Origin: Fredericiella sp038205395
Lineage (GTDB): Bacteria > Chloroflexota > Anaerolineae > Caldilineales > Caldilineaceae
DNA length: 64,000 nucleotides
Direction: 5' to 3'
Assembly (NCBI GenBank): GCA_038205395.1
Contig: JBBRBX010000004.1
Span: forward strand, 1-64,000
Shown here: one piece after another, positions 50,155 through 58,302 of the stretch
How the letters are laid out: every line of letters starts with the position of its first letter
How positions within the stretch are numbered: the stretch's first letter is position 1
Notes under the pieces: generated by a model
What the model saw: the letters and a program-made list of their open reading frames with translations, nothing else
Told to the model about the DNA's origin: nothing
The model's database searches: none
Position numbers and translations under genes: made by a program

Positions 50155-50658
50155 TCAAGAGAGTGGGTCATCTGCGTCCTCTCTGTCGGCAATGAGCTGG
50201 GCGCTTTGCTCGCCCGTAGCCGTCATGCGGATGATCCGTTCGTCTTCCCCAGCGCCATACTGCAGTTCCACCAGCAGATGGTCGGCGGGAAGCAGAGCCG
50301 CCACTCGTTCCGCCCATTCAATCGCCACCACTGCGTCGCCGGCGTCGAGCAGTTCTTCCAGCCCGATTGCGGCTGCTTCACCGGCTGCCGCTGCCCCCAG
50401 CCGGTAGGTGTCCACATGCACCAGGCGCACGCCGCCGGCGGTATACTCGTTGATCAGAACAAAGGTAGGGCTGGCAACGCGGCTGCGGACGCCCAACCCC
50501 AGCGCCACTCCTTGTACAAAGGTGGTTTTGCCTGCTCCCAGCTCTCCGTGCAGGGCAATGACCTGGCCGGGCCGCATGTGCAGCGCCAGGGCTGCGCCGG
50601 CGGCCTGTGTCTCCGCTGCGCCCTGGCTGTGCAGCTCCAACTGCGTCCGCTGCGCCAT
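50155..50658 (-). CDS. tsaE: tRNA threonylcarbamoyladenosine biosynthesis ATPase TsaE
   Basis: A 167-aa P-loop ATPase that works with TsaD and TsaB in t6A formation. Walker A is GELGAGKTTF near residue 38, followed by SPTFVLINEY and the conserved HVDTYRL. Start ATG 50658 lies four bases past the stop of the gene at 50663-53206. Only a weak Shine-Dalgarno (GGCGAG) is present, so translation is probably coupled to that gene. Confidence 0.94.
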   Translation of the reverse strand: MAQRTQLELHSQGAAETQAAGAALALHMRPGQVIALHGELGAGKTTFVQGVALGLGVRSRVASPTFVLINEYTAGGVRLVHVDTYRLGAAAAGEAAAIGLEELLDAGDAVVAIEWAERVAALLPADHLLVELQYGAGEDERIIRMTATGEQSAQLIADREDADDPLS

Positions 50659-50662
50659 GCGC

Positions 50663-53206
50663 TTACTCGCCCTTTTTCTTCTCCGCGCCATCCATCCCGA
50701 TCTCGTGCAGGATTTCAGCCATCATCTCACGGTACTCCGCCACCAACTGCTGTGCGCGCTCATTGCATTCCGCCTCAGCCACCAGCTCAAAGCGCGGCTT
50801 TTCCGGGTTGGGCGACAGATGCACCCATTCGCTTTCGCTCAAGTGTATCTTAAGGCCGTCGATTTTTTCCACCTGGCGGTGCAGGTTGCGGTTGAGCAGC
50901 ATACGCATGACGGCCCCTTTGGCTTCCCACGCGCACTCCACCGTCTCCTGAGCGAGGAAAAATTTCGGTAGATAGTCAATCACGGCGCTCAACGACATCT
51001 TGCGGATGGCTAGATATTCCAGCAGCCGCACAGTCGCCATCATGCCGTCGACTGCGGGCTGAAAACCGGGAAAGATAAAGCTGCCGGCGCCGTCGGCAAT
51101 CATCAGCACGCCGATATAAGAGGCTGTGTGCATGGGGCCATGCAGATTTTGCGTGATGCGAAAGAGGCGTGCGCCGTGCCAGTTGGCGATGGTGTCAAAG
51201 ACATTGGGCATGGTGACGGGCGCCGCCACCGGCCGGCCCGGATGGGCGTAGAGGGCCAACTCCATCATCAGCGCCGCCGCCGTGATGTCGTCGATCATGT
51301 GGCCCTGTTCGTCGACGAGAAAAATTTTTTCGCCGCCTACATCCAACTGGACGCCCAGGTTAGCCCCCAGCGCCTGTACAATCTTGCCCACCCGCTCCTG
51401 GTTGGCCTTGAATTCGGCCTGCAGCATGGCCAGCTTACTTTCGTCCATGCGGGCGTTGAGCGGCACGACATCAACCCCCATCTGCGTCAGCACGTCCGCC
51501 AACGTATCGGCGGCCAGGCCGTGCGAATAGTCCGTCACCAGCTTAAAGCCAAAGTCGCGGATGCGCTGTGCATCGACGTGGCGCATAAAGTCTTCCGTGT
51601 AGACGGCAATCGGCTGGTGCGCATAGTCGATCAGCCCGATCTCGTTGAGAAAAGCGCGCCGGAAGTCCTCGCGGAAGAAGTTGCGCTCGATCATTCGTTC
51701 AGCGGAATTGCTTTGGTTCAACCCTTGGTTGTCAATGATGCGGATATCCACCACGCGCTGGTCAAAGGGGCTAAGCCGTACATGGATGCCTGCCGAGGTG
51801 TCCTTGCGCTGGCGTACAAAGTGGCGCAGCACCGGAATGGCTACGTTGCCCAAGTCCCAAACATTGATCCCGGTGCCGGGTAGCCCGCTCACCAATGCGC
51901 GTTTCAACATACGTGCGCTGCGGTGCGCGTCACGGTTGATGGCGACATAGGAGCCTTTCGGCAGCGCCGCCCCCACCGCCGCACTCAGCTTGGCGGCGAA
52001 TTCCGGCGTCAGATCGATGTTGACGACTCCGGAAACGCCAAAGCGTGAGAATAAGGCGCGCCGACCCTGGTTGCCCCAGATGATGCTGTCCTTGATCGTA
52101 GCGCCTGCCTCGATCTCTTTGTGCGGCCACAGCTTGACGTTGGGGTGGAGCACGCTGCCTTCCCCCAATACGCAGTTGTCGCCGATGACCACCCCTTCAT
52201 AGGCTACGACATGCGCCTTAATGCTGCACTGGCGCGTGATAATTACTCCGCGCAGCTCGCACGACTCGCCCACATAATTATTGCGCCAGATGACGCTGCG
52301 TTCGATGCGGTTGTAGTTATCAATGACGGTGTAGTCGCGGATGACGGCCGGCCCATAAATGCGTACGTCGCCCTTGATTTTGACCTCATGCCCCAGATAG
52401 ATCGGCCCAAACAACTGTGCGCTGGGCGCAATCTCGACATTCTCGCCCACCCAGATGCCGCCGCCCAGATGGGCGCCGATGGGCTGCGCCAGCCGCAGCC
52501 TGCCATATAAAACGTCGGAATTGGCTTTCAAATATTCGGTGATGTTGCCGACATCACACCAGTAACCGTCGGAAACATAGCCGTACAGCGCGCGGCCGTC
52601 CGCCAACATACGCGGAAAGAGTTCGCTCGCAAAATCATATGGGGTGTCGTCGGGGATCAGATTGAGCACCTCCGGCTCCAACACGTAGATGCCTGTGTTG
52701 ACTGTGTCGGAGATAATCTCACCCCAACTGGGTTTTTCTAGAAACTGGGTGACGCGGCCTTGCTCATCGGTGACAATGACCCCGAACTCAAGCGGATTGG
52801 GCACACGCGTCAGGGTGATGCTGGCCAGCGCCCCACGCTCATGGTGGGCCTGCACCAGTTCCTGCAGATCAATGTCGGTCAGCGAGTCGCCGCTGATGAC
52901 AAGAAAGGTCTCGTCATCCAGATAGCGCGCGGCATTTTTGACGCTGCCCGCGGTTCCCAGCGGCTGCTCCTCGACGGAGTAGGTCAGCTTCATGCCGATG
53001 CTGCTGCCATCGTCAAAAAAGTCTTGGATCGCCGCAGCCATATAGCGCAGCGTGACAATGACTTCCGTGATGCCATGCAGCTTGAGCAGGTCAAAGATAT
53101 GGCCGATGACCGCCTTGTTGACGACAGGCACCATCGGTTTTGGACGCCCAATCGTCAGTGGGCGCAGACGGGAGCCTTCGCCACCCGCCATCACGACAGC
53201 TTTCAC
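50663..53206 (-). CDS. NDP-sugar pyrophosphorylase fused to degenerate phosphomannomutase domain
   Basis: An 847-aa fusion. Residues 1-235 are a sugar-1-phosphate nucleotidyltransferase (VVMAGGEGSRLRPLTIGRPKPMVPV). Residues ~245-380 are hexapeptide left-handed beta-helix repeats. From about residue 385 a phosphoglucomutase/phosphomannomutase-like domain follows. In this last domain the phosphoserine loop TASHNP is replaced by RLSPFD and the metal loop DGDxDR by DVGGEK. Mutase activity is therefore unlikely, and a regulatory role is plausible. Proteins of this layout are usually annotated mannose-1-phosphate guanylyltransferase. GTG start at 53206 with GGAGG upstream. Confidence 0.9.
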   Translation of the reverse strand: MKAVVMAGGEGSRLRPLTIGRPKPMVPVVNKAVIGHIFDLLKLHGITEVIVTLRYMAAAIQDFFDDGSSIGMKLTYSVEEQPLGTAGSVKNAARYLDDETFLVISGDSLTDIDLQELVQAHHERGALASITLTRVPNPLEFGVIVTDEQGRVTQFLEKPSWGEIISDTVNTGIYVLEPEVLNLIPDDTPYDFASELFPRMLADGRALYGYVSDGYWCDVGNITEYLKANSDVLYGRLRLAQPIGAHLGGGIWVGENVEIAPSAQLFGPIYLGHEVKIKGDVRIYGPAVIRDYTVIDNYNRIERSVIWRNNYVGESCELRGVIITRQCSIKAHVVAYEGVVIGDNCVLGEGSVLHPNVKLWPHKEIEAGATIKDSIIWGNQGRRALFSRFGVSGVVNIDLTPEFAAKLSAAVGAALPKGSYVAINRDAHRSARMLKRALVSGLPGTGINVWDLGNVAIPVLRHFVRQRKDTSAGIHVRLSPFDQRVVDIRIIDNQGLNQSNSAERMIERNFFREDFRRAFLNEIGLIDYAHQPIAVYTEDFMRHVDAQRIRDFGFKLVTDYSHGLAADTLADVLTQMGVDVVPLNARMDESKLAMLQAEFKANQERVGKIVQALGANLGVQLDVGGEKIFLVDEQGHMIDDITAAALMMELALYAHPGRPVAAPVTMPNVFDTIANWHGARLFRITQNLHGPMHTASYIGVLMIADGAGSFIFPGFQPAVDGMMATVRLLEYLAIRKMSLSAVIDYLPKFFLAQETVECAWEAKGAVMRMLLNRNLHRQVEKIDGLKIHLSESEWVHLSPNPEKPRFELVAEAECNERAQQLVAEYREMMAEILHEIGMDGAEKKKGE

Positions 53207-53245
53207 AAGACCTCCAGGGACAGTACGCTAAGCTGCATCAGCCGT

Positions 53246-53983
53246 TTAGATGGGGGGCCACGGATAATTGCGCCGCTGCGCGATGGGAGCAGGGTAAATG
53301 GCTCGGCGCAGCAGTTGATCCACACGCTTGCGTAAGGCTGCCCACTCCTGCTTGCTCAAAAGCGCCCGCAGTTGGCGCGCCGTAACGCTCTCTTCGCCAG
53401 CCAGTTGCGCGCTGAATGTGCGCAAATTCGCAAGCAGGGGCGGCTCGATCGGCTCACAACTAAACTCCCATATGACGCTGCGCAGTTTGTACTCGGTGTG
53501 GAAACAAATGCCGTGGTCGATTGCCCACACCCGTTCCTCGGCGCCGACGAGACAATGGCCACTCTTGCGATCTGCATTATTGATGACGTAGTCAAAGAGT
53601 GCAAGCCGCCGAAATGTGGCGTTGTAGCGGGCATCTTCCGCCGCGGTAAAATAGTGGGCGTCGCTGTCATGGTTGATAAACAGTTGCACGCTGCCCAGCC
53701 CGCGCGTGCCTTCGCGCAAAACCGTGGAGGGCACCAGACCCCAGCCCAGTGCACTGCTTACCAGGTAGGCGGCGGCCTCGCGCTTGCACAGCGTGCCCCA
53801 CTCAAAATCCCACAGTGGGTTCTCCCCCCGCTGCGGCTTGTAGACCGCAGGCAGACTCATCTCGTCCTCGTGCACCAGAACGAGAAAGCTGTGATTGGAG
53901 CTATAGGGCAACAGTCCCTTCTCTTCCATGGGGCCGCGCCGGAGGATTTCCAGCGCCTGCTCTTCGCTCAGCGTTACGCTCAT
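53246..53983 (-). CDS. SCO1664-family protein (kinase-like fold)
   Basis: A 245-aa protein of the SCO1664 family, distantly related to PI3/4-kinase-like proteins. Motifs seen are PAVYKPQRGENPLWDFE (ATP-site lysine), FDYVINNADRKSGHCLV (catalytic-loop-like) and RVWAIDHGICFH (metal Asp). The ATG at 53983 overlaps the DUF3090 stop (ATGA). The 24 codons of open frame upstream are not part of the gene, since they lie inside DUF3090. The function is unknown; the gene travels with DUF3090 and a histidine phosphatase in actinobacteria. Confidence 0.88.
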   Translation of the reverse strand: MSVTLSEEQALEILRRGPMEEKGLLPYSSNHSFLVLVHEDEMSLPAVYKPQRGENPLWDFEWGTLCKREAAAYLVSSALGWGLVPSTVLREGTRGLGSVQLFINHDSDAHYFTAAEDARYNATFRRLALFDYVINNADRKSGHCLVGAEERVWAIDHGICFHTEYKLRSVIWEFSCEPIEPPLLANLRTFSAQLAGEESVTARQLRALLSKQEWAALRKRVDQLLRRAIYPAPIAQRRNYPWPPI

Positions 53984-54531
53984 AGAACGATTGGCATTGC
54001 ATGGCCATCGGTGCGCGGGCAGAAGTGACCGGCACGCTCGATCGGCCGCCCGCACAGCGGGCAGAGCGGTCGCCCCTTGGCTACCACCTCCAGCGCGTGA
54101 TCGCCCAGGGTGCGCATCTGCTCGCGCGTGGCGACAAAACGTACGCTCGGCACCTCGTTGCTGTCGGGGTCCACGACCGCGCCTTGTTCGTCCACGATCA
54201 ACGCTTTGGCAATGAGCCAGACGGTGTCTTCATCCTCATCGTAGCCGATCATCAACTGGCCGATGCGGAATGCCGGCTCAAACGGCTCATCGGCAAACAA
54301 GATCTTCTTGCTGCGCGCAGCCGGCGGCAAGTCCGGATACTTGCCTTCCAATTCTTCCAGCAGTTGCAGTACGCTCACCGCCAGGCTGCTGACCTCTTGC
54401 TTTTCCAGCACAAGGCTGACTACCTCGGCGCCGGCGCGTCCCTGCAAAAAGAAGGTGCGTTTGCCCGGCTCGCCAATGGCATCAGCGACAATCTGATCAA
54501 TAGGATTCAAGTCGTGCGTAAACTCAGACAT
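53980..54531 (-). CDS. DUF3090 family protein
   Basis: A 183-aa DUF3090 protein. The N-terminus (IDQIVADAIGEPGKRTFFLQGRAGAEVVSLVLEKQEV) is a family signature. The C-terminus has a four-cysteine/histidine zinc-ribbon-like cluster, CPLCGRPIERAGHFCPR. The function is unknown. It is translationally coupled to the SCO1664-like gene and follows the histidine phosphatase by 52 bases, forming a conserved trio. Confidence 0.93.
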   Translation of the reverse strand: MSEFTHDLNPIDQIVADAIGEPGKRTFFLQGRAGAEVVSLVLEKQEVSSLAVSVLQLLEELEGKYPDLPPAARSKKILFADEPFEPAFRIGQLMIGYDEDEDTVWLIAKALIVDEQGAVVDPDSNEVPSVRFVATREQMRTLGDHALEVVAKGRPLCPLCGRPIERAGHFCPRTDGHAMPIVL

Positions 54532-54583
54532 AGCATATACACTCGGTGGGCCAATTAGAACAAGTCATGGTTATTCTCACACA

Positions 54584-55321
54584 TCAGACGCCCGGCAACC
54601 CCAGATCGGGGCCTTGTGCGCCTTGTTGCTGCTGCGCAGCGTTCGCAGGCTTCCCATTCGGCGCATGAGGCTCGGTGTCGTCCTTGCCTGCTTCGTGCTT
54701 TTTGATCTCGAATTTGGGCAGTTCAGCCAAGTAGTTCATCCCCAAGACCATAGGGCGCCCGTCAAAGAATCCTAGCACGCTTACCGACGCCGTAGCAATT
54801 GCGATCCGTTGAAACAGATCCAATGGGACGCCAAGGTAGTGGGCGAGGACTGTGCGGATGACATCGCCGTGGGTAAAAACGGCAATTGCCTGATCGGGGT
54901 GCAGGCTGCGCAGCCGTTCGACGGCTGCGACGCAGCGAGCCTGCACTTCACGCAATGTCTCGCCTGCGGGAAAGCGGAACATGCTGGGATAGTGTTGGAC
55001 TTGCGTCCATTCCGGCAGTTTCCCTAGTTCGCGCAAGTCCGCCCCCTGCCAGTCGCCGTAGTCCACCTCGACCACACCCGGCTCGACCTGAAGCGGCAGC
55101 CCACGCTGGGCAGCAAACGGTTCGGCTGTCTCTATACAGCGATCCAGGGGGCTGGAATAGACGGCGGCGATCGGCTGTTCGCTCAGATAGACGGCGAGCG
55201 CCTGCGCCTGCCGGCAGCCCTTTTCATTCAAGCGCACACCGGCTGTGCGCCCGGCCAACTTGTGCGTCGATACGTACTCATTTTCGCCGTGGCGAATCAA
55301 CAATACATAGGTCATTGCCAT
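54584..55321 (-). CDS. Histidine phosphatase (MSMEG_4193-type)
   Basis: A 245-aa histidine phosphatase superfamily member. The catalytic RHG motif is LLIRHGENEY near residue 9, with the second histidine in AVFTHGDVIRTVL and the conserved YSSPLDRCIETAE. It corresponds to the MSMEG_4193-type putative phosphomutase/phosphatase of actinobacteria. It has two close ATG starts (55321 and 55315). The C-terminal 40 residues are charged and low-complexity. It heads the cluster with DUF3090 and SCO1664. The 249-bp gap upstream (55322-55570) holds no gene I can support and separates it from the divergent peptidase. Confidence 0.9.
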   Translation of the reverse strand: MAMTYVLLIRHGENEYVSTHKLAGRTAGVRLNEKGCRQAQALAVYLSEQPIAAVYSSPLDRCIETAEPFAAQRGLPLQVEPGVVEVDYGDWQGADLRELGKLPEWTQVQHYPSMFRFPAGETLREVQARCVAAVERLRSLHPDQAIAVFTHGDVIRTVLAHYLGVPLDLFQRIAIATASVSVLGFFDGRPMVLGMNYLAELPKFEIKKHEAGKDDTEPHAPNGKPANAAQQQQGAQGPDLGLPGV

Positions 55322-55570
55322 GCTAAATAACCATACTCAATTGCCACACTTCAGCAGCATCCAGGCTGCTGCCCCAAGACCGGCGTGCTTGCTGGGAACA
55401 GGTTGTGTTTGCCAACTTGCACGAAAAATGCTACAAAGGCGGTAGACTACCTCAAACTGGCATCAAAATGGCAGATGTCAACATGCATATCAAACAAAAT
55501 GGCTGCGCCACTGACCAAAGCATAGCATAGGCGACCCCATTGTAGAAGTGGATAACCTTACCTTCTGTCG

Positions 55571-57217
55571 ATGATTCTTCTCGATGATTGCCCCTCAATG
55601 ATTACCCGCTGCACTTCCCCACACCCTGCCCCGCGCTGGCTGCTCCTGCTGGGCGTCTGCGCCTTCTTGATCTCCGCCGGCTCGCTGCTGCTGGCGGCCT
55701 GTGGCTCCTCCTCCGCTCCTGCTGAGGCTGACCCGCTGGCATTGTACCGTCCTGCCCTCAAAAGCGAATTTCAAAGCGATCTCGACATGCAGGCGTTTAT
55801 GCCGCGCTACGCCATCAGCGCCACACTGGATGTCGAGAGCTTGATCCTGACCGGCACGGCGCAGATTGTTGTGCCCAACAGCAGCCCGGACCCGTGGCCG
55901 CGCATCGTGTTCCGGCTCTACCCCATGCTGCAGCACTATGGGGGCAATCTTGTGGTGATGAGCGCACTGGTCAACGGCAAGCCGGCAACCTTTGACTACA
56001 CCAATGACAATACTGCGCTGCGTGTGGACATGGACCGCCCGCTGCTGCCCAAGCAGGAGGCGACGGTGCAGTTGAGCTGGCGGCTTGAGATCCCGCAGTG
56101 GACAAACCAATCCAGCGTCTATGCCCTGTTTGGCCGTTCGCAAGAGATGATCAGTTTGCCGCTCTTTTATCCGTCTCTGGCTGTCTACCAACCCGGCCCT
56201 GCTGTCGGCTCCGGCCGCTGGTGGCTGGCGGATGGCAGCGAGCGCGGCGATGCCGCTTTTAATGTGGCTTCGCTGTTTGCGGTGACGCTGACGCTGCCTG
56301 CCGATTGGACGCCCGTCACCAGTGGCACACAGCTCAGTGTGACGCTGGTGAGCACAGGGGTGGAGAATACGGGGGTGATTTCTCCGACGGCGCAGTATTT
56401 CTTTGTGACCGGCCCCTCGCGCGAGTTTATACTGCATACCAGCCCGCTGTTCCAGTCCGTGAGCGGCGAAGTGTATGGCACACGCGTCACCAGCTACTAC
56501 CTGCCTGGCCAGGAAGCGGCGGGCAAGGCTGTGCTCAAATATGCAGAGCAGTCGCTCGCCATCTACAGCGATCATTTCGGCGAATATCCTTTCACCGATA
56601 TGCGTGTGGCCCCTGCCCCCACCTCCTTCCGCGGCATGGAATACCCGCAGTTGATGCTGCTGGGTATCGAACTCTATACGCGCTTTCGCGAGAATCTGGA
56701 ACTGCTGGCTGCGCACGAGATGGCGCACCAGTGGTGGTACAACATTGTGCACAACGATCCCGTCAATGAACCGTGGCTGGATGAGGCGTTAGCCGAATAT
56801 TCAATGAAACTCTACATGGAAGCAATGCGCGGCGAGGGCAACGCCGGTTTATTTCAGGTCAAACGCTGGCAGACGCCGCTGGATGGTCTGCGGGCCAAAG
56901 GCCAGGATGTGGCTGTTGACCAGCCGGTGGCCAGCTTTCTCAACGGCACGCAGTACGAGACCATCGTTTATGGTAAGGGTGCGCTGTTCTACGACCGCAT
57001 CCGCGACACTATCGGCACGCGCCGCTTCGACCGCTTTTTGCACAACTATCTCACCACCCACCGCTGGGGCATCGTCGACACGGCCACGTGGCTGGCGGCC
57101 CTGCGCGACCTGCCCGATCCGTCGCTTGTTCCTCTTTTTGACCAGTGGATCAAGGCGCCTGTCGCGCAAGTCAGCCGCAGCCAGGCCGAAAGTACGCCTG
57201 TTCCTACCTCACCTTAA
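55571..57217 (+). CDS. M1-family zinc metallopeptidase lipoprotein
   Basis: A 548-aa extracytoplasmic aminopeptidase-like protein. The signal peptide ends in a lipobox (LLAACGSS). The gluzincin zinc motif is complete: H382-E-M-A-H386, then 18 residues to Glu405 in EPWLDEALAEY. An exopeptidase-type RGMEYPQ replaces the usual GAMEN, so the substrate N-terminus recognition differs from classic M1 enzymes. The C-terminal domain is helical. Two in-frame ATG codons compete as start (55571 and 55598); neither has a strong Shine-Dalgarno. It probably sits on the outer face of the membrane. Confidence 0.9.
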   Translation: MILLDDCPSMITRCTSPHPAPRWLLLLGVCAFLISAGSLLLAACGSSSAPAEADPLALYRPALKSEFQSDLDMQAFMPRYAISATLDVESLILTGTAQIVVPNSSPDPWPRIVFRLYPMLQHYGGNLVVMSALVNGKPATFDYTNDNTALRVDMDRPLLPKQEATVQLSWRLEIPQWTNQSSVYALFGRSQEMISLPLFYPSLAVYQPGPAVGSGRWWLADGSERGDAAFNVASLFAVTLTLPADWTPVTSGTQLSVTLVSTGVENTGVISPTAQYFFVTGPSREFILHTSPLFQSVSGEVYGTRVTSYYLPGQEAAGKAVLKYAEQSLAIYSDHFGEYPFTDMRVAPAPTSFRGMEYPQLMLLGIELYTRFRENLELLAAHEMAHQWWYNIVHNDPVNEPWLDEALAEYSMKLYMEAMRGEGNAGLFQVKRWQTPLDGLRAKGQDVAVDQPVASFLNGTQYETIVYGKGALFYDRIRDTIGTRRFDRFLHNYLTTHRWGIVDTATWLAALRDLPDPSLVPLFDQWIKAPVAQVSRSQAESTPVPTSP

Positions 57218-57552
57218 TCCCGGCCAGCCAAAGGCGGCTGATGCGCGGCGGCGCCACAGGCCGCCGGCGGCAAATCCATGCACACCTGCATGCCTGACGG
57301 TGAAGAGGCGGCTGTGGTCATAGTTGCCCCCACGACAGCCACGAGCGCTGTGTGCAGTGACAAACCCTGACCGTTGGTGGCAGCAGGAATAGAGGATTTG
57401 TCGCCCATTCAGGCATTATTGCTTGTCTCTCTGGGTAAAATGGCGCTGCTCTCAACGCCTTTTTTTGTTTTATACTTGCTGCTGTCTGGCTATGTACCGT
57501 TTGCCCAGCCGGCGATAGAAACAAGATTATGGGCAGCGAGGCACTCTTTAGT
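57218..57552. other. 335-bp intergenic region before the two-component system
   Basis: The first ~190 bases are GC-rich, with several short inverted segments, but match no riboswitch I know. A GGCGCTG/CAACGCC hairpin (57442-57459) followed by seven T could terminate the M1 gene. On the plus strand an open frame (57440-57556, ATG start, hydrophobic N-terminus) ends in ATGA overlapping the next small ORF, but it runs through that hairpin and has no Shine-Dalgarno, so I do not call it a gene. Confidence 0.4.
57442..57466 (+). terminator. Probable intrinsic terminator of the M1 peptidase gene
   Basis: A seven-base-pair stem with one mismatch (57442-57448 with 57453-57459) and a CTCT loop is followed by TTTTTTT. 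It lies 225 bases past the peptidase stop. Confidence 0.55.
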
Positions 57553-57642
57553 ATGATAAATCATGGCGCAATCACTACCGCCCTGCTGTTGGCTGTCCTG
57601 CTGTTGCTGGCGGCCGCCCTGTTGGTCTGGACAAAACTGTGA
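57553..57642 (+). CDS. Possible 29-aa single-pass membrane peptide
   Basis: A 30-codon ORF beginning ATG 57553. Residues ~7-26 are almost purely Leu, Ala and Val, flanked by His on one side and a Trp-Thr-Lys end on the other, the profile of a single transmembrane helix. Its TGA overlaps the GTG start of the response regulator (GTGA), so the two are coupled. The Shine-Dalgarno is poor (GAGG about 12 bases upstream). I do not recognise it. It could be a membrane partner of the histidine kinase or only a coupling ORF. Confidence 0.45.
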   Translation: MINHGAITTALLLAVLLLLAAALLVWTKL

Positions 57643-58292
57643 TACGCATTGTGTTGGCGGATGACCACGCTGTTGTGCGGCAGGGCATCCGTGACTTCTT
57701 AGAAGACGAATCCGATATGCAGGTTGTGGCGGAGGCGAGCGACGGCGCCGCGGCCAAATCTTTGATCCAGGAACACCAGCCTGATGTGGCTATTCTGGAT
57801 GTGCGGATGCCGCACGCCAGCGGCATCGATGTCGCCGCCTGGGTGCAGCAGGAGGGGCTGCCCGTGCGCGTGCTCATCCTAACCTCTTATGACGATGAAC
57901 CCTATGTCGTGGCGGCTGTGCAGGCAGGCGCCAGCGGCTACCTGCTCAAAGACGCCCAGGCCGCTCAAATTGTCGCCGCCGTGCGCTCGGTTGCCACCGG
58001 TCAGATGGCAATGGGCCGTGAGGCCGCTTATAAGCTGATGACGCACCTCAACACCTCCAGCGCAGCGGCTGAACTGGTGGAGGCGCTGACCGAACGCGAA
58101 CTGGAAGTGCTGGGCATGGTGGCCAGCGGCGCAACCAATCGCGGCATCGGCCGCACCCTGCATATCAGCGAACGCACGGTGCAGGGCCACATCGCCAATA
58201 TCTTCGGTAAGCTCCAGGTTGCCAGCCGCACCGAGGCGGTGACGAAAGCGCTGCAGTTGGGGCTGATCAAGCTGCCGGGCGCGGCATCTTAG
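57639..58292 (+). CDS. NarL/LuxR-family response regulator
   Basis: A 217-aa two-component regulator. The receiver domain has the acidic pair in LADDH, phospho-acceptor Asp54 in AILDVRMP, Thr/Ser in ILTSYDD and Lys in LLKDA. The C-terminal LuxR helix-turn-helix reads LTERELEVLGMVASGATNRGIGRTLHISERTVQGHIANIFGKL. The GTG at 57639 overlaps the stop of the small membrane ORF. The cognate kinase starts 11 bases after its stop. Likely a DNA-binding transcription activator; target genes are not evident. Confidence 0.95.
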   Translation: MIRIVLADDHAVVRQGIRDFLEDESDMQVVAEASDGAAAKSLIQEHQPDVAILDVRMPHASGIDVAAWVQQEGLPVRVLILTSYDDEPYVVAAVQAGASGYLLKDAQAAQIVAAVRSVATGQMAMGREAAYKLMTHLNTSSAAAELVEALTERELEVLGMVASGATNRGIGRTLHISERTVQGHIANIFGKLQVASRTEAVTKALQLGLIKLPGAAS

Positions 58293-58302
58293 GCCGGCGC
58301 AC

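Noticed and set aside
55322..55570. Search for a small RNA or gene in the gap before the M1 peptidase
   Set aside because: No ORF with a ribosome binding site, hairpin with a T-run or tRNA-like fold was found.
57214..57408. Minus-strand 64-codon open frame with a Cys-containing C-terminus, considered as a peptide precursor
   Set aside because: There is no modification enzyme nearby and no Shine-Dalgarno, and it overlaps the end of the M1 peptidase gene.
57218..57440. Possible riboswitch after the M1 peptidase gene
   Set aside because: Several short inverted segments are present, but none of the conserved cores of cobalamin, SAM, TPP, fluoride or cyclic-di-GMP switches could be matched.
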